From Adiantum capillus-veneris (taxonomy: Eukaryota; Streptophyta; Polypodiopsida; Polypodiales; Pteridaceae): a DNA stretch of 64,000 nt. The position numbers were made by a program, and so were the translations under genes. The DNA lies in the NCBI GenBank assembly GCA_014529385.2, contig CM043960.1:126144043-126208042 (forward strand). Reading direction: 5' to 3'. Below are positions 22,134-34,429 of this stretch, in pieces; positions within the stretch are counted from its first letter, which is position 1; each line of letters starts with the position of its first letter. The notes under the pieces are model-generated. The model saw only the letters and a program-made list of their open reading frames with translations. It had not been told where the DNA came from and ran no database searches.

Positions 22134-22790
22134 ACCACCTATATTGAGTCCTCTTCATTCTAAGTATACTTAATACAAATGAAAAGAAAAAGAACTTAGT
22201 AATGATAGTTAATAGAATAAATTCAACAAAAGCAATAGTTTATGGCAGTGCTCGAAAAAAACATTTTTCCAAAAACTTGGCAAACCTATATATATGAAAT
22301 AACAGAGGTAAATTGACAAAAATTGAAGGTTTTAACACCGAATTACACTAATTTTTTCAAAATTTTGTAGGTTATCTCACTTTCGAATGTAAAATTTACC
22401 TTAGCCCAAGTAGCTAAGGTAACACTCACAAGTCACCACTTGTATTGTTGAGCTTGTTTATAAGTTCCCAAAGGTGTTGGAAGAATCACTTTGGGACCCA
22501 AGAAGAATTTTTTTTCTTTCAAAAGCTATGAAGAGGTGCTATCCAAGAGCTAGAACACGATGGTGGACATACGGTCGCAAGAATGCAAGCAAAGTTAGAG
22601 AAGAAGAAGGAGATTCTCAAGAGCATACAACATAGGAGGTAGTATTATAGATTCTTAAGGCAAAGATAAGGGTTGCCCTAGAATGATAGGCGTGTACACA
22701 AGCCCAACAACAAAAACCTTGTAGTGAAGGAAAAAAGTACCCCAAAATGATGGTCCGAAGTGTGGTTATACACAACAATACCATAATATG

Positions 22791-22791
<1 letters not shown>
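22133..22791. other. AT-rich spacer, probable copia LTR remnant
   Basis: No gene. It lies directly downstream of the copia RNase H remnant on the minus strand, where its LTR would be expected, but no partner LTR is visible. Confidence 0.3.

Positions 22792-22829
<38 letters not shown>
22792..22829. repeat. (CT)n microsatellite, about 38 bp
   Basis: Pure alternating CT; explains an ERERER open frame on the minus strand. Confidence 0.97.
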
Positions 22830-22833
<4 letters not shown>

Positions 22834-22879
22834 ATGGGGGGTGATGTAGTGAACAAGTGATGGCACCCATGTATCGTTA

Positions 22880-24301
22880 AGTTCCACACTATATGTGATC
22901 AATTGCCAAAGGGGAGTAAGCCCAAAGCTTTGCAAGAAGCTTTAAACTTCTCAGCTTGGTGAGAAGGTTAGCATGGTTCATCTGTGAAGGCACACCTCTC
23001 CTATAGAGAGTTCCTTGACATAATGAAAACGCATGAGCATGGAACACTAGGTTTCTCACAACCTGCTATAGCACCCCGACTATTCTAAAGATAGTGGTGG
23101 CAACAACACCAAAGTCAATCATGAAACCTTTGAGCCAAACACACTCAACAGTAGCAGTGAAAGTTGCCATGTGCTTAGCCTGATAACTAGAAGTGGCAAG
23201 TGTAAGCTACTTATTGCTCAACCAAGATATCCATGAGCCGCCGAGCATGAAACAAAAACCACTAGTAGACACATAGAAATCAACCCGACATGACTCTACA
23301 GAAGCATCTAAATTTGGCAACAATTATTCCCCCTTGGGATAAAACAATCCAAGATTTATAGTGCCATCCAAGTAGTGAAAGATCCACTTAACTTCCTACC
23401 AATGCATAGACCCCCAACTATACATAAATATGCTCACGTGCAAGATTCCATATTGAACATTGGGCCTCATATTTATGCATCAAGAAACCAATAGCTTGTT
23501 GATAGAGAGTGACGTCAAAGTAGTTTCCATCATCATGATGACTAAGCTCCCAAAAAAAGCTGTCTCCATAGGAGTAGTAAAGGGCTTGCAGTTTTTGAGG
23601 CCAAAAAATCTATGGGAAAATTTCTAAATGTACTTTGTTTGACATGAAACGGGACCTCCATCAACCTACCCAAATAATTATGCAAGAGCCCCAAGTCTAA
23701 GATTTCAAAAGCTGCATTCAAATTAGCCTTAAAATTAGTAAGATGGTCTTGGGAAGCAACATGTCAACAACATAGAGCATGATCAAACATTTCCATGCTT
23801 GGCATACAAAGTTCTCTTAGTCGGACTATTTTGAAACCCCATGTGTAGCCAAATAAATAAGCACGGGTCTTTAATACCAGGCAAATTGAGCTTGCTTGAG
23901 ACATTATGATGCATTTTCAAGCATGCACGCCTTGTTTTCTTGTTCTTTTTTGAAAACCCACAATGTTGCACTACCTATTCTTCCTCATGCAAATCACCTC
24001 TCAAAAAATGTAGTCTTTATGTCCAACCGATGTACATTCCAACCATTATGAGGTATGAATACACTAATGCTATGAATTGTAGTCCTACAACAAGTGGGAG
24101 ACAAACTCTCTCACCAAAATTAAGGCTATTCTCTGGGGCAAACCCTTTTGCCACAAGTCTAGCCTTATAGCGATCAACACTACCATCATGCTTATGTTTC
24201 AACTTGAAAATCCACTTACTCCCAATGGGCTTTTTGTTAGGAGGCAATTCACACAAAGACCATGTGTCATTCTTCACAATAGCATCATACTCAAATTGCA
24301 T
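22880..24301 (-). pseudogene. Ty1/copia reverse transcriptase and RNase H remnant
   Basis: The minus strand opens with the copia RT start: NDTWSLCELPPNKKPIGSKW followed by IFKLKHKHDGSVDRYKARLVAKGF. Later pieces in shifted frames include FLRGDLHEEE, DPCLFI and AIGFLMHKYEA. RNase H follows, with IFHYLDGTINLGLFYPKG, STSGFCFMLGGSWISWLSNK and a TLATSSYQAKHMA segment. The tail ANLLTKLRSLKL corresponds to the usual ADILTK end. Many stops and shifts make it clearly dead. Confidence 0.85.
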
Positions 24302-24749
24302 TACAACTAGCTAGTTTCTAATTTTTGTAAGCGTTTTCCTCATCACATATATTGGATACACTTGCTAAGATACATGTTGAGAACCTGAATGAAGGCAAAG
24401 GTGCATCCAATTTAGTGTTATGCAAAGTTTGCAACATCTGTTTTGAAATACCAATAGCATGTTCATTTCAACCCTATCCCCCAATCACATCTTGTACATT
24501 GTTGTGAGAAATTGGTTGATTTGTAATGTCATTTAAAACATGTACATGTGTCTCACTATGAATTACATTCACATTTCCATCCTTTAATAGAGGCAAAAAC
24601 ATATTGACACATATATTCTGTGAGATCACATCATTCTCCTTGGTATATGCTAACAAATGCTAAACTACATCTTTCACAACAACAGATTCATCTTGACTAA
24701 TCAAGATAAGGTTCACTTGTGGATGACACAATTGTAATTGGCTTGGCAC
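24302..24749 (-). pseudogene. Copia integrase-RT linker remnant
   Basis: Upstream of the RT block on the same strand. Low-complexity open stretches (such as LAYTKENDVISQ) without motifs fit the variable linker between integrase and RT. Confidence 0.35.
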
Positions 24750-25211
24750 TGACATGATGGTAAATCCTCAACAACACACAAGAACGGAACATAATGTCAA
24801 CATATCAATTTCAAAGCAGTCGAAACACAAAGCGACGGAGTTTTGCTTTCAAATGCACTGGCCCCAAAGTATGACCTCGCTTTTGGTACTTCTTCTTATA
24901 TTGATGAATATAGAGTACAACTACTAGGGAGCCACTCTGTTTCTATGTAGCCATACACTAATTTGACTAGAGTGGTCTCCCTAGGCCTTCTTTATAGGTT
25001 ACAAAAGCCCTAAAAAGAAGATGCCGATGAAAAGCATTCCGATATTAAAAACATGACCAAAAATTATGTAGCCATGATTTCATGAGACCAGTTTCAAAAC
25101 GTTGTGCAAAATACAAAGGTTACATGTCAACATTGTACAATAACCATGTCATCCTCAACAAAAATCTCTTTTATGCGGTGGGTGAGAAGTGCCATGCCAA
25201 TGACTGTGACA
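24750..25211 (-). repeat. Candidate chromovirus LTR
   Basis: Directly after a polypurine tract, the minus strand begins TGTCACAG at 25211. A plausible end ATGTCA lies at 24750, giving 462 bp with TG...CA ends. A partner LTR is not in the window, so the left end is a guess. It would place a chromovirus insertion inside the copia element. Confidence 0.4.
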
Positions 25212-25213
25212 TA

Positions 25214-25224
25214 CCCCCCTCTTA
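25214..25224 (-). other. Polypurine tract of the chromovirus remnant
   Basis: The minus strand reads TTAAGAGGGGGG, then TA, then the TGTCAC LTR start. Confidence 0.5.
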
Positions 25225-25759
25225 AAAAAGAGTAATCATCCTTGATTACGCGTGCAAAAGAGACATTAGGTAGAAAATATTTTGATAGACAATGACTCTA
25301 TGCTAACATGCATTTGACTACTTCAAACTATGCACTCACATAAAGACACATCAATAAACAATCACAATTACAATCACATCACTATCCTCATTGGGATCTT
25401 AGACATGAACTATGATCATTATGACTTATTTAGCCATCACATCCAATCCGTATTGATTATTTATAAATGTCTTGATGTACTAAGTAGTACTAAATCTTGT
25501 CAATCCATATTCACGTCCCAAGATAAAATGTTGTAGCCGTTTTATCATTAACACATGCTCAAACAAAAAAATACATAAAAGAGTACATGTTTCATTCCAT
25601 TCTTTAGGACCACAAGCCCACAACTTATGGGAACTCTTTATGTACATATCATAAAGTCGCTAGGCAAAGTACTGTCAACCTGTTAGCACCCCCAAAATCT
25701 TGTATTAAAATTGGTTGACTCTATTCTCCTTTGGATAATCAGTGATAAAGGATTGGAGT
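25225..25759. other. Chromovirus 3' untranslated region, no gene
   Basis: AT-rich sequence between the chromodomain end and the polypurine tract. No motif recognised. Confidence 0.35.
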
Positions 25760-26340
25760 GACTCCCCTCTCCTGCAACCCACCGAACCAGGTTCAATCAA
25801 CCAATTTGACATGCACACTTGGAATAGTCGATGCCAAACCAAAAGCCTCACGATAAAGCTCCAACAATTGAGGCGCATCTACCAATTCCTCCTCCTCCAT
25901 CCAATTTGCATCAAGAGCTTGATAGTTCCTAAACTTGACCAAATGCTTGCGGACCATCCTTCACTTTCCTTTCCTTGTGTGCTAAGACCTACTCTGGTAT
26001 AAGAATCTTATTGGTTTCTTCTATCTCTAGTTGCTCCTCAAGCTTCCTGTCCTTTGTCATTTCTTCCTTGAAAGATCTCAATAGACTCACATGAAATGCA
26101 TTCTGAATCCTCTTAGTGTTCGGTAACTCTAGTCAAAAGGACACATGTTGATCTTTGCAAAAATAATGAAGGGCCTATAGTATCGCATACTTAGCTTTGG
26201 AAAAGCTTCTCATTACCCTTCATTTTCATAAGGTGTGGTTTCTTAAAATGAAGAAGCACCCGATGACCTTACTTCAACTACAAGTCACTATGATGCTTAT
26301 CTACGCCTTTCTTGTGACATTGTTGAGAATTTTGCAAAGC
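25760..26340 (-). pseudogene. Chromovirus integrase C-terminus with chromodomain
   Basis: Pieces on the minus strand include HFKKPHLMKMKGNEK, KLSMRYYRPFIIFAKIN (the YYGPF module of integrase), LELPNTKRIQNAFHVSLLR, and a chromodomain-like end: VRKHLVKFRNYQALDANWME followed by EEELVDAPQLLELY. Frames shift at least three times. The chromodomain marks the element as a chromovirus, a different branch from T1, C and D. Confidence 0.8.
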
Positions 26341-26833
26341 TTCATAATCTTTGCATAGAAAGTCTCCACATACTAAATACAATGATGTGTCATAATAATC
26401 AATATCTAATTCTCCTAAATAATTTTCTCATATTAAACTGATCATTTAATGTGGGGAAGGCCAGGGGAGAAAAAGCTAGAATATTGGTTAAGCTAGCAGA
26501 CCGACCACAATAGGGATCCAAAGGGGGGGCCATCTGCAAAAGAGCCATGTGCAACAATGGGCTAAAAAGACCCTAAGGTTCAGCCCATTAAGACTTCCAA
26601 AATGCTAAGGTTCCAAAATTCAAAGGTTGTGTCCAAAGGTCAACCCTAGGGAAAATTGGATGCTTTGTGTGTGCCCTAAAAGTCTTTGCACATCCCTACA
26701 TGGGAGGGGGCGAGCCCTAAAGGTAGGGGATGAGAGAGAAAGCCACACACACACAGGCTCCCTTTACACAAAGGGAATGAGGGACACATGTCAGCTCCCT
26801 AGGCTAGATGCCCACAAGGTGTGCCCAATTTCT
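26341..26833. other. Spacer, no gene
   Basis: No protein-like frame; includes a short (CA)n at about 26744-26755. Confidence 0.35.
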
Positions 26834-27158
26834 ATTGGATGACCCTTGAAGTGGACCAATGAAAATTAAGCTAGAGTAAATCTAGTTTAATTAATTTAAA
26901 AACATTTAATAAAAGAAACCAATGAGAATTAAGTCTCCTAGAAGACTATTGGGCAGTCTCCCAAGGGGTCCAATGAGCATTCAGGAGCCCCATGGTTTGC
27001 CTGATTCCTATTGGCCAGGAGGCAAAGGGGTCCAATGAGAGTTTAGTTTAATTATTTAATTACCTAAAGCTCTCACAAAAGGGGAAAGGGGGACATATGT
27101 CAGAAGGCTATCACTTATGCTGCTTAATTGTAATTGGCTTGACTTGGGGAGGGCCAAT
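26834..27158. repeat. Four repeated inverted CCAAT pairs
   Basis: ATTGG and CCAATGA pairs occur at 26834/26856, 26948/26970, 27010/27032 and 27133/27154. The inner spacer is 17, 17, 17 and 16 nt, while the spacer sequence varies. The surrounding sequence is repeated imperfectly. Confidence 0.85.
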
Positions 27159-28095
27159 GAGGCTTCAGGAAGAGCATTTAGCAAGAGGGCTCACCCAAGA
27201 GAGAGAGGGGGCTGATTTTTGCAAGGCATTATCACACACACACTCACACAAGCTCATGTGTGAAGAAAAAGAAGACTATCTCTTCCCAAGCTTTAATGGA
27301 GAACTCATCACCTACTCCAAGCTTGTGAGATAGAAGCCTACATCAACACTCTCTTGGCATGTGGATGCAAATCCAACCAAGAGCCAAGCTTCAATGCATG
27401 CTTATCTCCTCTACCAAGCTAATTACTAAGCTAAGCTATGCTACATATGAGTGATTATGTGAGGAGATGTACATCTTTCTCGTAAGATACTCCTTGTTCC
27501 TCTCAATCTACTCTCATACCCTGCTAGCTCTCACCATCTTCGAAGGTGTGTGGTCTTGGGTCTGAGAACGGGGATAATTCAAGTTGTGTTTGTTAAGTGT
27601 TTTGCTTAGTGCATGAAGTTTCCATCTTCATTGCACTAGCTAGTCTTGAAGGAACACAAAGAATTGTATTGTACAATGTCTCTCTTGATGGGAGAAACCA
27701 TAATACAAAGCCTTTTGGAGGGGGGACCGGCTCCATGAAAATCCGGTCCTCAACTGTTGTCAATAGCTTAATTGCTCTCTCTTTTGAAAGTATTGTCGAT
27801 GCTATCTAACTAGGTGTTATGCTTTTTGTTGCTCTCTCCACCCAAGCACTCTTGTAATTCTCATTAGGAATCTATTCTAATGAAATGCCCACTATGTTCA
27901 TGCTAATTTCCGCTACACATAAGTTATTAGGCCATTAAATGTTACAATGATGTGCCTAGAAAGTCTTGTCCTTGGTGCATAAAATACGGGGAACCTTTTT
28001 TACACCCTTGAAAATCTAAAATTGTGCCTCCTTGGTTGAAGTGTGAAAAATGTTGTAAGCAAACTCCACCAATGGAAAATACCACTCTCATTCCC
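27159..28095. other. Spacer, no gene
   Basis: No reliable coding sequence or structural motif. Short frames here look random. Confidence 0.35.
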
Positions 28096-28930
28096 TGTTG
28101 GCAGATACGCCGCGACGGACGTCAACACAGCGAGAACTCACCTAATAAGATTTGTCAGCTAAGGACGAAGCTCGACCCGCAAGCGCGTGGAAGCAAGCAT
28201 AGGGTGTCAACCTACATTCGACCGACTATTGACTACTTCCTACAGAGGTCTCTACCCAATGTCTAAGTTACAGCCTTTAAGAGTACACAAGAGGAGATTT
28301 CCTACAACGCTTTCAAGAGCCAAATACCCATCAAACGTTCTCGAAACACTACGAAACTTGAGGGAAATCCTATTAACACCAATAGGTCGCTCTCCCTAAG
28401 GTCCGTGACCCAAAACCCCAACCCTAAACACCCGGTGCAGAATCACGTAGGATGTCTGACAGATTTTTACAGGTCATCGTTTTCGAAAACTAAAGTGCCT
28501 AATGTGTAGCTCTACTCATTGGGAACGCATGGATATGCTGAAATGCAGAAAACGGACAATGTATGCTCACCGAATCACCAGATATAGCTTGTAGGTTGAT
28601 CTCGCATAGCCGGGTCGTACACCTGCAATGTAGGTGTTGGCGCGTAGCTCTCTTCGGGGGCAACACGTTGCACTTCTCCGCACTTGATTCCGACCACCAG
28701 TGTGTGCGTAGCATCAAGATAAACTCTCACTCTCTCTCGTACATAGAGTACGCTCAACTCACACAGACAAAACTTATATAAAATGACAAAAGGTTTTTTT
28801 GCATTAAGGTCAAAAGTGGTATAAATACCTTACAATCTCAAACCCTAATGTTCCAATTTAACCATTCACTAAGTCTAAATGTCAAAAATGGGATACAATT
28901 TGGAAGCTTCTCCAAGCCCCACTATTTACA
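28096..28930 (-). repeat. Element D 3' LTR (left end clearer than right)
   Basis: On the minus strand it contains a TTATATAAG box near 28770 and an R/U5-like stretch parallel to the A/B LTR (GAGAGCTACGCG followed by CAAC). A half-palindrome GACATCCTACGTG lies at about 28444-28460, and the LTR ends CTGCCAACA at 28096. The A/B LTRs end CCAACA as well. Its 5' end near 28930 is an estimate. Confidence 0.5.
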
Positions 28931-28956
28931 AAGGTGAAATGACGGTTTCTTCTCAA

Positions 28957-31900
28957 TTAGGGAATCTTCATGAGCATAATGCAAGAGAGGTCAGGCAAGC
29001 CAGTGAACAATTTAATGGCGCCCGTTAGGGTTTTCACCATGTATTGCTCACTCATTCTCTCACCTGCCTTCAAGCTTGGTAGCTTTGGGTAGTTGAGCCA
29101 CGTGGGGTGGCTTTTCTTCAGCAGTTCTTGTTCTTTCCAAGTCCGCATCCTTGGTAGAGGGCAAAAGCTAAGGTTGTCTCTGATTATTTTAGGCGCCTCT
29201 ATCAGATGTACTAAATACTTTGGGTATTTAGTTAGCCATGCCTTTCTCCATTTTGGCTGAGAGTCCACAATAAGCTTAACACCTTCTGGTTTGGTGATAT
29301 CTTCTTCGTATAGTGGCACTATCGGCTCCTCTTTAATCATCTTGTTTATTGTAGCAGTTTCATACTTGAGAAGAGGATATGGGAGAGAGGGTTGTAGCCA
29401 TTCATGTCGAACGACATTTGCATCTAATTTCTGAATGGTCATAGACTTCAATACCCTCTGCTCCCACTGCATTGCTTCTTTGGCGGTGTCTTTTATGGCC
29501 GCTTCTATTGCCTTTTGTAGATTGTCTTCTTCTTCTTGTGTCAGATCCCGGGGCTCTTGGGATGGTCCCACAAGGATGTCCTCTTGCATTGTTGTCTCCA
29601 CTGGATCTGACACATTTTCTATATCAATTCCTTCCATGGTTGCTGGCCATGTGCTCAAGTGTGGCTCTTCAGTCTGATGTTGGCCTTTTAGCTCATCAAT
29701 CTGCTTTTGATATGCTTTCTTTTCCTGTTCAGCTTGATCCCCCATGGTCACTAAAAGGTCGTTCAATTCAGCATTGGCTTTCTCAGCCTCTTCTAGCTTC
29801 TTCTTGGTGTCTTCATTTTCAATTTGCATCTTCTTGAGATCCTCGTCCATCTTCTTTTTCAAGGCTGCTAGCTCATCTTTCATGGCCTTGTTCTCATCCT
29901 CCAAATGGCTTTGCATCACTAGGGATCCCTCAGCTAGCATCAATCTTTGTCTCTTCTCTAGTGTCAACTCCTTTTGGAGTTCCTTCATTTGTTCTTCATA
30001 CATATCCTTCTCTGAAGCGGTGCTAGTTGAGGTAGTGGCTCTGAATCTTCTCGGAGATGCCCTTAGCCTCTGGATTGTCTGATCTTTCACTTTTATTTTA
30101 TCTTTCAGCTCTATAACTTCGTCATGGCTGGCCTCATGTTCTAGCTCAGCTTTCTCCTTATCATTCCTCAAAGTCTCCACTTCTTTGGACTCATCAGCAA
30201 GCTGGAGTGTCAAGTTGTCTCTTTCTTTCTCCGCATCCGTAAGTGATTTGCTGATTTTCTTATACTCCTCATCTACTCTTTGAAGCTTTTGGCCTGCTGT
30301 CTGACTCTTTCTAGCTCTTGGCATCTTTTTAGTGCCGCGTCCAGATCAGCTTGCAGCTTGGCTTGCTTCTGTGTGTTCTCTTGGTCCTACTTTTGCAGCG
30401 AGTCCACCTCGGCTTTGATTTGAACTTCATTTGCTTTGAGATTATCACACTCAATCTCAGTAGCCATAGACCTTGCTCTGAGCCCAATGAGTCTTTGCAT
30501 CACCTCATCCCAATCATTGGCTTGTGGCTTTAAATCCATTGTATCTATGGCCATTTCCTTCAACTCCACCAATCGAGGGCTCAGCATATATTCTTTGGGC
30601 CTAGTGCTAGACAACTGAAAAGTTGCATTAGCTGCCTCTTCTCGAGAGTATCCAGCAGCTAGTAGATCAAGGAATATTCTATAGTTTTTTTCTTCTGGAT
30701 CTGGCTTCTCATCTTTTGGTTCAATTTCTGCCTTCTGCTCTTCCTCTTTGTTCTCCTCTTCCTTGGAGTCTTGTTGCCCATCAGATTTGTTCAACTCCTC
30801 AGTTTCTCGGGGTTGAGGAGGACTAGGAGGAGGTGTTGATGGTGGAAGACTTGACTCTCGGCTTGATGGCGGGGTTGATGGTTTCTTTTTTAAATCCCGG
30901 TCAGCTTTTGTTTTCCTCTCTCTTTCTTCCCCTTCCTGATCTTCTGGCAGTTGCCGCCTCACATCATCAACTTCTTCTTCGGTAAAAGGTATGTTTGGGA
31001 TATTCTCAGCTGTAGCATCTAAGATCTCCAAATTCTTGATATAATATTCAAAGCGATCCCTTTTAGTCCTTCGAGAAGATCGAGACATAGCCTCAAGTGA
31101 GGGCTTCCGTAATTCGCTTAGATCCCCTTTTAGCATCCTCTCAGCTCTGAAACTCTCCATTAGTCTTTCCAGCCTTACTGCTTTCTGTGACTTTGTTTCC
31201 TATACTGGCACCTGTAGAGTTTCTTTCTTCCCCTTCTTGGGCTGTGGAGGCTATTCTGGCACTATCTCTAAATGGCACTTCAACCTTGTGGCTACCCTTG
31301 GATCCTTAGGAGGCTCTTCTTCTTTGTCTTCCTTCAGCTTGAGCCAATCATTTTGGGAGGGAGGTAGAGGCCAATTTCCCTTGGCATCCAATGCTTTATA
31401 GATGACTTTGGTTATCAACTCACCAGGCACAATATAAGTGGGATTTTTAGTACCCATTCTCACAAGGTTGTAGTGAATGTAAGCGGCATAGTTTATCTCT
31501 CTCGGGTAGCACTTCTGCGTCGCCCAAGTGAAAGTGGTGGCAATAGCTCCAGGTGGCATCCTGTATTTCTGTGGCCGCTTGGTACACATGTGGAAGTACT
31601 GATTGTATAATTGGCTCATGATGGCCACCTTCGGGTTTGCAATATCTTCAAATGTATAGTTATTTTTCTTCTCTGAGTAGACCTTAATGTCATCCCGCCT
31701 CTTAGTCACACTGTCTCCTTTGTTAGAGAGGTAAAGTGCTGCTGCCACCACCTTCTCTGTGATGACAATCATCTTATTAGGCTTGCCTTGCAGATCTGTA
31801 ACTCTGGCTATGCCGTCCTCTTTGATTGTGGTGAAAAATTCCCACACTCTTTTAACATCAATCGTTGATGACAAGGCTTCAAAGTAATTGTGTAGATCCA

Positions 31901-32267
31901 GTTTCTCCAAGTAGTCCCCCATCTTGCTCCTCACAAATTCATTGAGCTCTTGAGGGATCATGGGTAGCTCCACTGCATTTCCCTCCGGATTTTTAAACAC
32001 TCCTTGGTAGATTCTCAGATCATTGGTTTCTAGTAGGTCATCTTGAATCCAAGTGCTTGTGGGCTTCAGGGTTCCCTCTAGGATAACAAAAGGCTCCACT
32101 TCTTCTAAGTAGTCCTTGATACCCATCCTCTTCTTCTTTGCAGGCGACTTAGCGGCTGCCATAGATCCTGTTGCACTCAGTAGTCCAAAGTTGGCGTTCT
32201 TTACATATTTGATGGTAAACTGAGTTCTGACTACCCAAATGACTTGAAAATTGAAATAAGAACTCAA
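28957..32267 (-). pseudogene. Element D ORF: plant-transposon-protein-like domain plus long coiled coil
   Basis: The frame runs from about 32267 to 31251, has two TAG stops near 31250 and 31205, continues 31160-30387, and after a frameshift runs 30324-28957. It amounts to roughly 1,100 residues. The N-terminal third includes IDVKRVWEFFTTIKEDGIA, VVAAALYLSNKG and NYAAYIHYNLVRMGTKNPTY. This resembles the T1 extra ORF in order and spacing and recalls the putative plant transposon protein domain. The middle is Pro/Glu/Lys-rich. Residues encoded by 30324-29650 form a long heptad-rich coiled coil. The C-terminal part (WLTKYPKYLVHLIEAPKII) is compact. No catalytic motif is seen. Confidence 0.6.
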
Positions 32268-32328
32268 AAGGGACTAGGGAATCCATGCATGTGCCCACAG
32301 TAGGTTTTTGGCTGAAAAATAAGCATGT

Positions 32329-33209
32329 AGATATCCTATGCGTAGTATGTCTACTTCCTCTGATTTTGATGAAACTTGACATGCTTGTGGCCCTTGACCT
32401 GTGCAGCATGGCTATGTACTTGGAATTTGGTTTGGACATCAAAAAGTGCAATTTTGAGCAAATTTAGGCTTTTGGCTCACAACATGGGTAGGATGTCCTA
32501 TATGGATGGGCAAATGATATCCAATTGGATTGAAATTTGATATATAGGCTTCTTATACCATGTAAAAGACTCCCATGATGTCAACTCTGCACAAAAGGTC
32601 AATGTGACCCTGGAGACATCCTACGCGTAGTATGTCTCTTATCTTAGAATGGCTTGATTTTGGTTCTGTGGGTAGCCCTTAGCATGTAGAACATGGCCCT
32701 GTTCTTAAATTTTGATTTGGATAAGTATTGGTGTTGTTAGGAGCATGTTTAGTGTTTTTAGGCTCAGAAAGGTGCATCTTTGAGGTTTTGGGGGCCAAAT
32801 GTGATGGGTCTGGCTTGAAATTTGATATATGAGCTTGTGAATATGTTATAAAGATATGTGGAACTCAAAAACACCAGTTGGAGGTCAAATAGGGCATTTA
32901 GACATCCTACGCGTAGGATATCTATTTCATTATTTTTCATATCTGACTCCATAGTTAGCTTGGCAATGTGATAATGAGTATATTGTGCAAGTTTCATGTG
33001 ATTTGGACTAGTTTTGGTAGGTCTATGACCCTTCATTGCCTCTATGCTCTAACTTTCCGTTTTTTTTATGCATATGAGGTCAACTCTTGTCCAAATGTGA
33101 TGAAACTTGATGGCTAGCATGTATAAGCTATGTAGAAGCTGTGTATGAGGTGAGATATTGAGTTGGGTGCCCAAACATGGCCTTGAGACATCCTACACGT
33201 AGAATGTCT
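32329..33209 (-). repeat. Element D leader: four palindromes at 285-286 bp spacing
   Basis: Copies or variants of the 24-nt palindrome start at 32329, 32614, 32900 and 33186, so the steps are 285, 286 and 286 bp. The intervening sequence is an eroded tandem repeat; for example GAAATTTGATATAT recurs at about 32549 and 32817. Two copies carry changes that break perfect symmetry, and the central TACGCGTA is intact at 32614 and 32900. Confidence 0.9.
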
Positions 33210-33215
33210 CCTGAT

Positions 33216-34429
33216 GAATTCTTTTGGAGAAGTACTACTAGTATATGCCCTTAGCCCCCCTGAGTCCCCTTTAAGCCTTATTTCAATAAAAAAGTCAAAA
33301 AGATAGATAGAAACTCCCTATTTGGATTTCAAAGCCTTTGAGTCGTTTTCTGACTCTTTGAGTGCTTTTCGGCGATGAAATTTCTTGATGTTAGTCTCCA
33401 TAGCTTCATGGTTCCTTGGGGAACCTTGCCATATGGTTTTTGTTGGCTTTGGCTTCATCGGAGCTCTGTTTGACGATTTGTCGCTCTAGAAGCGCCCGTG
33501 GTTGCGTTTGCATGCCATCGATGACTGTGGTGGTCTACCACCATAGGACTTGGTTGTTGATAGTCTAGGCAAGTCGCTCATGAAGTTTGGTGGCAAAAGG
33601 ACATCCGGTTTGGCCGTAAGAGCCACTTGACGCTTTGTGTCCGATGCCGTTTCTAAAACTTAGTCCCGCTTCGGATTGCCTTCTGGCCATGTGATCTATA
33701 TAGCCTTGTAGAGCATGTCGAGATGCTCCTAGCCATGAGTTTTGGTAGCATTTGGACGACTTTCCACCGATTTACCACTTGGTGGCCTCTTGCAGGGCTT
33801 TAGAAGTTAGGGTTTTTCCCGTTGGTTTTTTGCCGCCTTTGTGCATTCAAGAGTGATCTCTTATGCTAGGGTAAACCCCCCATGAAGCCTTATTGCTATT
33901 GGGTTAGCCGTTAGGTGGCTACCTCTACCTGTAGGTCTCTACTGCCCGTTCCCCGTGTGAACCCTTCACTAGTTTTCGCGATAAAACATCAAACATACGC
34001 GAAAAGCTCAAGGTGCTGAGCATGCCTCTCATATCTAGATCCTGTCGGGTGGTCGTGCGCGTCGTAGAAGCAGTTGGAAGTCCGGTTCGTTCTAGGTGGC
34101 TAGAGCTCTCTTCAAGAAGGAAATAGTAGAAATGAACTCTAAGTGAAGTGAAAAAATCTTATAATGGGAGACCCCATACCACTTTCTATGAAATTTGACA
34201 TGTGCCCCTAACTTCTTGCGAGATACGGTCTAAGCTCGAAAAGTTCCTGATTTGGACTTCGTTTGTCCAGTTTCCAAGAAATTTGACGTTTCGGTCAAAA
34301 TCTGGCCAAAACACGCCTCCCGCTACATTCACATAATTGCACCCCCATTGTACCATAGGTTGTCCTATAGTTGCTAATTATCCCCATATTTTTTGTTTTT
34401 CATTACGACCGTATTTCACTTGCTTTTTG
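33216..34429. other. LTR-like remnant between elements D and C
   Basis: No gene. On the minus strand a TATAAG box near 34155 and the adjacent composition look like an LTR. It may hold the 3' LTR of C or the 5' LTR of D, but no matching partner repeat is in the window. Confidence 0.3.

Larger units (their letters stand above)
28096..33215 (-). mobile_element. Element D: non-autonomous gypsy-like element with only an extra ORF
   Basis: Order on the minus strand: palindrome-bearing leader (33209-32329), one long broken ORF (32267-28957), then an LTR (to 28096). Nothing resembling gag, protease, RT or integrase lies between leader and LTR. The 5' LTR was not found, so the right end is uncertain. 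Shared leader palindrome and LTR layout relate it to A and C. Confidence 0.6.
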
